Assembly: GCA_003129525.1 (NCBI GenBank)
Contig: CP029329.1
Span: 2,712,501 to 2,776,500, forward strand
Source of the DNA: Clostridium beijerinckii
GTDB lineage: Bacteria; Bacillota; Clostridia; Clostridiales; Clostridiaceae
Direction of reading: 5' to 3'
DNA length: 64,000 nt
Translations under genes and position numbers: made by a program
The notes under the pieces: model-generated
Seen by the model: only the letters and a program-made list of their open reading frames with translations
Database searches by the model: none
Told to the model about the DNA's origin: nothing
Shown: positions 57,928-64,000 of the stretch, piece by piece
Position numbering within the stretch: position 1 is the first letter of the stretch
Layout: the number at the start of each line of letters is the position of its first letter

Positions 57928-59166
57928 ATGACGGAATCTTCAATGTCAATGTCTTCATTTTTTCGGAATCGATTTGTTCAAGTGATTATGGCTTCTTCTA
58001 TTTTTTTACAAATAGGAATATGGGTTCGTAATTTTGCTATATTGTTATATGTAATGGATAAAACAAATAATAATCCGATTGCAGTTTCTTTAATTTCAGT
58101 TGCTGAATTTGCGCCAATATTTATATTCTCATTTATAGGAGGTACCTTTGCAGATAGATGGCGTCCTAAGCGTACTATGGTTTGGTGTGATTTATTAAGC
58201 GCTATTTCGGTTTTTGCAGTTTTGCTTACAATAATATTTGAAACTTGGCAAGCTGTATTTTTTGTAACATTTATTTCATCAATTTTATCTCAATTTTCTC
58301 AGCCTTCTGCTATGAAATTATTTAAGATTCATGTACCAGAGGATTTTCTACAAGCAGGAATGGCTATTTTCCAAACTCTTATGGCTATTTTTATGATTAT
58401 AGGACCAGCTTTAGGTACCATTGTTTATCAAAAGTTTGGAATAGATATTGCTATAGCAATTATGGGAATTGCTTTCTTTTTCTCGGCTTCAGTATTAACT
58501 TTATTACCAGCTGATCAGAAAGTTGAAAGAGAAAACATAACAACTAATTTCTGGGAAGAATTAAAAGAAGGTTTTGCCTATGTTTGGCAGGAAAGGGCGC
58601 TTACTATATTAGGTTCTGTTTTTGCAGTAGCAGGTCTTGCTGTTGGGATTATACAACCACTTGGAGTTTTCTTAATAGTAGAGAGACTAGGACTTCCTAA
58701 GGAAAACCTTCAGACACTGCTTATGGTAAATGGAGCAGCCATGTTTATAGGTGGTGGCCTGATTATGACCATATCGAAGAAAGTAGCACCTCAAAAGCTT
58801 CTTGCAATAGGACTTTTGGTAAATGCTATTTCAATGGTTGGAATGGGATTATCTTCAAGTTGGATTAGCATCCTTATGTTTCAATTTTTTAATGGATTTT
58901 TTATGCCTTGTATTCAGATTGGTATTAATACACTAATTCTACAGCTTACAAAATCAGAATTTGTGGGAAGGGTAAACGGAGTATTAAATCCTATGTTTAT
59001 GGGTTTCATGGTCATTACTATGTCTCTTACAGGTTTGCTTAAAAGTCAGTTCTCGTTAGCTGTTCTTTACATTGCAGCAGGAATACTTTTTCTTATAGGA
59101 GCTTTATTAACTTCATTAATATTTAATATTTCAGTTAATAATGAAGTAGATTCCGTACAGGAGTAA
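57928..59166 (+). CDS. MFS transporter (MFS_3-like)
   Basis: 412 residues, 12 helices. FFRNRFVQVIMASSIFLQIG at the N-terminus, VAEFAPIFIFSFIGGTFADR and WRPKRTMVWCDLLSAIS carry the family's loop 2-3 motif. Similar transporters export macrolides, tetracyclines or metabolites; substrate unknown. AAAAGGAG precedes the ATG. Own terminator at 59188. Confidence 0.92.
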   Translation: MTESSMSMSSFFRNRFVQVIMASSIFLQIGIWVRNFAILLYVMDKTNNNPIAVSLISVAEFAPIFIFSFIGGTFADRWRPKRTMVWCDLLSAISVFAVLLTIIFETWQAVFFVTFISSILSQFSQPSAMKLFKIHVPEDFLQAGMAIFQTLMAIFMIIGPALGTIVYQKFGIDIAIAIMGIAFFFSASVLTLLPADQKVERENITTNFWEELKEGFAYVWQERALTILGSVFAVAGLAVGIIQPLGVFLIVERLGLPKENLQTLLMVNGAAMFIGGGLIMTISKKVAPQKLLAIGLLVNAISMVGMGLSSSWISILMFQFFNGFFMPCIQIGINTLILQLTKSEFVGRVNGVLNPMFMGFMVITMSLTGLLKSQFSLAVLYIAAGILFLIGALLTSLIFNISVNNEVDSVQE

Positions 59167-59187
59167 TAAAATATTAGATTTTTATTG

Positions 59188-59236
59188 AGGCACATCAAAA
59201 TGTTACATGTATTTAACATTTTGATGTGCCTTTATT
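59188..59236 (+). terminator. Terminator after the MFS gene
   Basis: A 17-bp stem (AGGCACATCAAAATGTT with its complement at 59214-59230) is followed by TTTATTTATT. Between 59240 and 59598 no gene is visible. Confidence 0.9.
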
Positions 59237-59598
59237 TATTAAAAAAGCCTCGGATTTATTTACTTTTGACATAGCTTATCATCAAGTTGCCTATATCTAT
59301 AATGGGAGTCTAATCCCCTACGGAAACTGGAGCAGTTTTTACTGTTAATCATCATGCATCATGATATTCAAACCTGTAAAGGTAAAAGTATTTTGATATG
59401 TAATAGGCTATCTTATTATTAGATCATTATTTACAAAAGGTGTATATTCCTATTATTTCCATAATACCCATAGTAAAATCATTGTTTACAAATGGAGATG
59501 ATTATATAATTTTAAATGAATTGAACTTACTGAGGAGTATTGTAGAAACAATAAGTTAGCATGCATCTCTAGTGAAAATTAAAAGGGGAATGATTCGT

Positions 59599-61056
59599 TT
59601 GAATATTAGGAAGAAACTTACTTCATTTGTTTTAGCTGTTGTAATTATATTAAGTTTTAGTCACGGATTAAGTGTACAAGCTGGAACTATTGACTCAAAT
59701 ATAACAGCTAATAATACTGTTACTAATTCATCAAATTCAGTCCCAAATCCAGGTATACCTGAAAATAAGCCAAATGCATTGAATGTTATTTCACAATATA
59801 ATACTCAAGGTGATAACAATACTGGAAATATAAATATAACATCAACTATTGGCTGGAAAAAAGAGAATGGATATTGGTATTACTATAAATCAGATAATAC
59901 TAGGGCAAGCGGTTGGATTAAACCAGATAGCAATTGGTATTATTTAAATTATGATGGTAAAATGGCAACAGGTTGGTCAAATTCTAATGGTACATGGTAT
60001 TATTTAGATAAATCAGGCAGTATGATTACAGGTTGGAAGCAATTAAATAATATTTGGTATTTTTTTAATGATTCAGGAGCTATGATAACTGGTCTTAATC
60101 AAATAGATAATAAGACTTATATGTTTTATAGTAGTGGTGCAATGGCAACAGGTTGGGTGAAATTAAATAATTACTGGTATTACTTTAATAATAGTGGCAG
60201 TATGGCAAGTGGATGGATTTCATATAATGGAGTTTGGTATTATTTATATGATACTGGTGCTATGGCTAAGGGATGGATTAATCTTAATGGAAACTGGTAC
60301 TACTTTAAGGATAGTGGATCCATGGCAACAGGGTGGGTGAATTCAGGAAGTGATTCTTATTACTTAGATCCATCTACAGGAAGAGTGCGTGTTGACACTA
60401 TAATAGATGGATATAAAATAGGCTCGGATGGTAAGAAGTCAGCGGCAGTAGACTCAAGTGGTAATTCTGGAACAACAACAGGTAGTATATATAAAGGCAT
60501 AGATATTAGTCATTACAATGGAAATATAGATTTTACAAAAGTGAAAGCGGCTGGAATTCAAGTTGTATACATGAAAGCCACTGAAGGGACAACCTATGTA
60601 GATAATTATTTAGGAACATATTATAATGGTGCTAAAAGTGTAGGATTAAAGACTGGTTTCTATCATTTTTTAGTTGGGACAAGCTCTCCAGAAACACAAG
60701 CACAGAATTTCTATAACAATATAAAAGATAAGCAAAGTGACTTAAAACCAGTTTTAGATGTAGAAACAGATGGATTTGATGTTATGGATTATACATTAAG
60801 ATTTATAAATGAATTTAAAAAAATAAGTAATATGGATGTATGTATATATACATATTCAGATTTTATAAATAGATTGGATAACAGATTAGCTAAATATTCA
60901 TTATGGGAAGCTAATTGGTATAAAAGTTCATCTGATTTACCTTCTAATAATATATGGAGTTCTAGAGCAGGACATCAATATACAGATAAAGGTACGATTG
61001 ATGGAATTGATACTCAAGTAGATTTAGATCAATTTACACAGGATATTTTTAGATGA
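59599..61056 (+). CDS. Secreted GH25 lysozyme with N-terminal wall-binding repeats
   Basis: 485 residues. The TTG start at 59599 is chosen: AGGGG lies about 10 bases upstream and the product begins with a clean signal peptide (MNIRKKLTSFVLAVVIILSF). An ATG at 59590 touches the ribosome site. An Asn/Thr-rich linker (about 30-80) leads to eight or so GW-type repeats (about 83-275; GWIKPDSNWYY, GWVKLNNYWYY, GWINLNGNWYY). The C-terminal GH25 domain (about 300-485) has GIDISHYNGNIDFTKVKAAG, YMKATEGTTYVD and catalytic acid residues in PVLDVETDGFD. It hydrolyses the MurNAc-GlcNAc bond; the repeats tether it to the wall. Repeats before the catalytic domain is the mirror of many phage lysins. Confidence 0.93.
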   Translation: MNIRKKLTSFVLAVVIILSFSHGLSVQAGTIDSNITANNTVTNSSNSVPNPGIPENKPNALNVISQYNTQGDNNTGNINITSTIGWKKENGYWYYYKSDNTRASGWIKPDSNWYYLNYDGKMATGWSNSNGTWYYLDKSGSMITGWKQLNNIWYFFNDSGAMITGLNQIDNKTYMFYSSGAMATGWVKLNNYWYYFNNSGSMASGWISYNGVWYYLYDTGAMAKGWINLNGNWYYFKDSGSMATGWVNSGSDSYYLDPSTGRVRVDTIIDGYKIGSDGKKSAAVDSSGNSGTTTGSIYKGIDISHYNGNIDFTKVKAAGIQVVYMKATEGTTYVDNYLGTYYNGAKSVGLKTGFYHFLVGTSSPETQAQNFYNNIKDKQSDLKPVLDVETDGFDVMDYTLRFINEFKKISNMDVCIYTYSDFINRLDNRLAKYSLWEANWYKSSSDLPSNNIWSSRAGHQYTDKGTIDGIDTQVDLDQFTQDIFR

Positions 61057-61310
61057 TTTAAGTAAGTATGAAATTATACTAAAAGAATCAAATAGATATT
61101 CTAAATTAAAGGCTAGCTACTAAAAAGACAGCTTTTCATATTAGGTTATTAATTTTAATATAAAAAGAAGAAATTTATGAACAAACTACAAATTGTGTAG
61201 ATATGGATACTTCCATGCAAGCATGCAGTTTTTTAACATGTCACATGAATAATAGTTAAATATATGCTTATAATAATTTAGATTACAAATATAATCTAGG
61301 GATGATAATT
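61057..61310 (+). other. Gap after the GH25 gene
   Basis: About 250 bases with no gene. A weak AAAGGCT/AGCTTTT hairpin near 61110-61136 might end transcription. Confidence 0.3.
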
Positions 61311-62009
61311 ATGAAAGTTTTAGAAAAATCATATTCATGTGTATTTAAAAAAATACTAAAAACTGTAAATCCTATAAAGAAGAGAATAATGAAAACCGAG
61401 TGTATAGTTCATAAATTCATAAATGAACAGTCTTTAATAGTATTAAAAAATGATGGACATATGGAAGCTTATAAACTTATGAAATCATATATAAGTGATA
61501 TTAACGCTGGAGTGGTTTGGGCTGATCAGGATTTAAAAAGCAGTAATCATTTTTATAATCCATATAGGAACAAGGGATTATACGGTAGTAGTGATGCAAA
61601 AAAAGAATGCATAGCTTACTATACTAGAGCATTAGATAAATATTCCCAAGGTAACATTAAAGATTCAATGTTCTATTTAGGTGTTGCTTGCCATTTAATT
61701 CAAGACGTAACAGTTCCTCAGCATGCTAATGTTCACTTATTAAATAATCATAAAAGTTATGAGAATTGGGTAATTAGAACTCATAGACATCATGATGTGT
61801 TTAAAATCGAAGAAGGAGGAATATATTTTAATTCCATAAAAGATTATATTAATTTTAATAGCAAAGAAGCTATAAATATATACAGAAGGTATTTCCATGT
61901 GAAAAATAGGCAAGTTAGGTTTTACATAATTACTTCAAAGGTTTTAACAATTGCTCAAGCTACTACTGCTGGATTGATGTTTAAATTCTATAAAAACATA
62001 CACATCTGA
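61311..62009 (+). CDS. Zinc-dependent phospholipase C-like protein without signal peptide
   Basis: 232 residues. It has the core pattern of bacterial zinc phospholipase C (alpha-toxin/Bc-PLC fold): VWADQDLKSSNHFYNPYR, then CHLIQDVTVPQHANVH (His-x3-Asp-x5-His) and NNHKSYENWV (His-x3-Glu). The N-terminal Trp that is the first residue of secreted phospholipases and a zinc ligand is not seen, and no signal peptide is present; the start is basic (LEKSYSCVFKKILKTVNPIKK). It may be cytosolic or exported by another route, and its substrate may not be a phospholipid. The ATG at 61311 has AGGGA 8 bases upstream. The terminator at 62030 closes the unit. Confidence 0.82.
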   Translation: MKVLEKSYSCVFKKILKTVNPIKKRIMKTECIVHKFINEQSLIVLKNDGHMEAYKLMKSYISDINAGVVWADQDLKSSNHFYNPYRNKGLYGSSDAKKECIAYYTRALDKYSQGNIKDSMFYLGVACHLIQDVTVPQHANVHLLNNHKSYENWVIRTHRHHDVFKIEEGGIYFNSIKDYINFNSKEAINIYRRYFHVKNRQVRFYIITSKVLTIAQATTAGLMFKFYKNIHI

Positions 62010-62029
62010 AGAGTGTGTGAAGCACAACC

Positions 62030-62079
62030 AAGATCATTTTACTACACAAAGTACTATGTGTAATAAAATGATCTTTTTT
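62030..62079 (+). terminator. Terminator after the phospholipase-like gene
   Basis: AAGATCATTTTA then TACACA pairs with TGTGTA then TAAAATGATCTT (one internal mismatch), followed by TTTTT. The remaining gap to 62445 holds only AT-rich promoter-like sequence. Confidence 0.92.
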
Positions 62080-62445
62080 CATATGGAATATTATATCTTG
62101 AGATACAATTATAAAGCTTAAAGGTGAGATAGATAAACAAGGGGATATGAATTAGTTTATGATTTTATTGAATTGATAAAACTATGTGGGATGTTATGGA
62201 TTTGTGTGAATAAATGGAAATAAATGAAGATAAAAACACAAAAAATTGAGTATAATGTTAATATCTTAAAATATTGGGTAAATTGCATTAATATGGTATG
62301 ATATTATATAGTTAAAATAAGATAAATATTTATTAGAATTACTTAATAAAATATTGTCTATAAGTATAATTTTAGTTGTGATTGTTAATGTAGCGCTAAT
62401 TTTGGTAGGAATATTAATACCAATATATGTATAGGAGGATAGCAG

Positions 62446-63492
62446 ATGATAAAAAAGATATTAGCTATTGGAATGAGCGCACTTTTAATTATATCAATGG
62501 TTTCATGTTCAAAAGAAGATGAAAAAGTTGATAAATATGCTACTAAAATGGACACTATTATGCATTTAACAGCTTATGGTCCTAATGCCAGCAAAGCAAT
62601 AGAGGCAGCTTTTAATAGAGTAGATGAAATTGAAAATATGGCAAGCAGCTCAATTAGCACCAGTGATGTTAATAAGATAAACGAAGCTGCAGGGAAAGAA
62701 TACGTAAATGTACATCCAGAGGTTATTAAGATTATAAAAACTTCAATAGAATACTCTAAGATAAGCAATGGAGCTTTCGATATAACAGTAAGTCCACTTA
62801 TAAAACTGTGGGGAATTGGTACACCTGATGAGAGAATACCAACGGATTCCGAAATCGAGGAGAAAGTAGCTTTTGTAGGTTACAACAATATCAGTATTAA
62901 TGATGCTGATAATAGTGTTAAACTTATGAAAGCAGGTATGGCTATAGATCTTGGAGGAGTTGCTAAGGGCTTTACAGCAGATGAGATTATAAAAGTTTTA
63001 AAAAAACATGAGGTTAATAGCGCCATTATAAATCTTGGTGGGAGCTCTATATATACACTTGGAGAAAAACCTGATAAAACCTTATGGTCAATTGCAATTC
63101 AAAACCCAAGAAAGGAAAAAAATGAAGGTAATATTGGTATAGTTAATCTGAATCAGGATGCACTTTCTACATCTGGAGATTATCAGAGATTTTTTATAAA
63201 AAATGGCAAACGCTATCATCACATATTGGATCCAGCTAATGGATACCCAGCAGAGGCAGGGGTTATGAGTGATACTATACTTGTTGACAGCAGTATAGCT
63301 GATTGTAATATGATTGCAGACATTCTTACAAAGATTACTTTTGTAAGCGGAGTGGACAAAGGATTTAAAATTATTGATAGTCTTGAAGGCATCTCATGCA
63401 TGGTTGTAACTACAGATTTTAAAATTTACAAATCTTCAAGGTGGGATACTAAAATGGAAGATTTAAGTACTGAATTTACTATGGCAAATTAA
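62446..63492 (+). CDS. apbE: FAD:protein FMN transferase lipoprotein
   Basis: 348 residues. Lipoprotein signal with ISMVSC (Cys about 21), so it acts outside the membrane. ApbE motifs: TKMDTIMHLTAYG, GAFDITVSPLIKLWGIG, GMAIDLGGVAKGFTAD, SAIINLGGSS, ALSTSGDYQRFF and YHHILDPANGYPA. It transfers FMN from FAD to Thr/Ser of flavoproteins such as Rnf or NQR subunits or extracellular electron-transfer proteins, using Mg2+. AGGAGG precedes the ATG. The next gene is a UbiA-type prenyltransferase, as in flavin-based extracellular electron-transfer loci. Confidence 0.95.
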   Translation: MIKKILAIGMSALLIISMVSCSKEDEKVDKYATKMDTIMHLTAYGPNASKAIEAAFNRVDEIENMASSSISTSDVNKINEAAGKEYVNVHPEVIKIIKTSIEYSKISNGAFDITVSPLIKLWGIGTPDERIPTDSEIEEKVAFVGYNNISINDADNSVKLMKAGMAIDLGGVAKGFTADEIIKVLKKHEVNSAIINLGGSSIYTLGEKPDKTLWSIAIQNPRKEKNEGNIGIVNLNQDALSTSGDYQRFFIKNGKRYHHILDPANGYPAEAGVMSDTILVDSSIADCNMIADILTKITFVSGVDKGFKIIDSLEGISCMVVTTDFKIYKSSRWDTKMEDLSTEFTMAN

Positions 63493-63561
63493 ATTTTATA
63501 CTGAGCTAATTCAGTCTTTTTAAAGTTTGGGAAATCATAATTTAATGAAAGGAGTGATAAT

Positions 63562-64000
63562 TTGTCAATAAATAAATTTTTTCAATTAGTAGAAATAAGA
63601 ACCAAGCTAGCAAGTTTTATTCCGCTTTCTTTAGGCTCAGTCTACACTATATATAGATATAAGAGCTTTAATTTAAGCAATTTTATAATAATGTTTATTT
63701 CATTAACTGCGTTTGACATGGCTACTACGGCAATAAACAATTATATTGATAATGCAAAAGCAAAAAATAATTCAACAAATAGTAATTTAATTGCTGAATA
63801 TGGTGTAAATGAATCGAAAGTATTACTTATAATTTTTACATTACTGACAATTGCAACTATAGCTGGAATTATGCTGACCTTGAATACGAATATAGTGGTT
63901 TTATTCCTAGGGGTTATTTCTTTCATTGTAGGGATATTTTATACCTTTGGTCCTATTCCAATTTCAAGAATGCCACTAGGAGAATTATTTTCTGGATTTT
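63562..64000 (+). CDS. UbiA/MenA-family prenyltransferase (partial, cut by window edge)
   Basis: The first 146 residues are visible. The TTG start has AAAGGAGTG 6-8 bases upstream. VEIRTKLASFIPLSLGSVYT and membrane helices follow, with the prenyl-diphosphate site in TTAINNYIDNAKAK (the NDxxD-type motif appears as NNYID) and IFYTFGPIPISRMPLGELFS. This matches 1,4-dihydroxy-2-naphthoate or related prenyltransferases that make (demethyl)menaquinone. It lies 70 bases after apbE with only a weak ACTGA/TCAGT hairpin at about 63500-63522 between them. Confidence 0.85.
   Translation, partial: MSINKFFQLVEIRTKLASFIPLSLGSVYTIYRYKSFNLSNFIIMFISLTAFDMATTAINNYIDNAKAKNNSTNSNLIAEYGVNESKVLLIIFTLLTIATIAGIMLTLNTNIVVLFLGVISFIVGIFYTFGPIPISRMPLGELFSGF

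Overview
The window is AT-rich, with spaced Shine-Dalgarno sites of the AAGGAGG type. It carries a Clostridium-type rRNA operon end and many secreted proteins with GWxxxxxxWYY cell-wall-binding repeats. It fits a chromosomal segment of a low-GC anaerobe, most likely Clostridium sensu stricto (a C. beijerinckii-like solventogenic or butyric species). That assignment is inferred from gene families and base composition, not from a search.

Layout. 1-2770: 3' part of a 23S rRNA, 5S rRNA and tRNA-Lys(UUU), ending in a terminator. 3000-3200: a candidate rod-shaped small RNA (6S-like). 3275-6252: a secreted wall-binding protein, an ECF sigma factor and an anti-sigma factor; the first and last share the same C-terminal (DUF4367-like) domain. 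6591-10178: a PAS/histidine kinase/receiver/HD-GYP gene interrupted by an in-frame TGA and lacking its N-terminus. 10752-13679: 3D-domain protein, hemerythrin, AEC permease and Nudix hydrolase. 13879-16860 (minus): PLD-SF2 helicase. Three related structured repeats, resembling the right ends/omega-RNA of IS605-type elements but without a nuclease gene, lie at about 11970, 13740 and 17905. 18074-24784: amino acid and peptide catabolism (PepD, LarA-like, isoaspartyl dipeptidase, aspartate 4-decarboxylase). 24957-38852: wall-binding protein, MATE pump, HAD phosphatase, DUF975 protein, RND pump with its adaptor, aldo/keto reductase, DHA2 exporter and YczE protein. 38965-41068 (minus): ahpC-ahpF behind a PerR-like box. 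41576-43835: OPT transporter overlapping a PqqD-like gene. 44182-55448: two paralogous wall-binding proteins, a DUF362 ferredoxin protein, and an iron locus. The iron locus has an AraC regulator, a surface protein, an ABC siderophore importer and an MFS exporter. 55593-64000: broken lipoprotein, L,D-transpeptidase, a 24-residue ORF, MFS transporter, GH25 lysozyme with wall-binding repeats, a zinc phospholipase C-like protein, ApbE and the start of a UbiA/MenA prenyltransferase cut by the window edge.

How it works together. The clearest regulated system is the iron locus. Two promoters, one before the surface protein at 48753 and one before the siderophore ABC operon at 50499, are near copies of each other. 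Each has a near-perfect Fur box filling the 17-bp spacer and tandem 21-bp-spaced direct repeats just upstream of -35, as expected for the divergent AraC/PchR-like regulator. This ties a wall-bound protein of unknown function to iron uptake, and I regard it as the best candidate for an undescribed system here. Second is the ECF sigma/anti-sigma pair sharing its extracytoplasmic domain with a secreted wall protein. Third is the family of orphan structured repeats.
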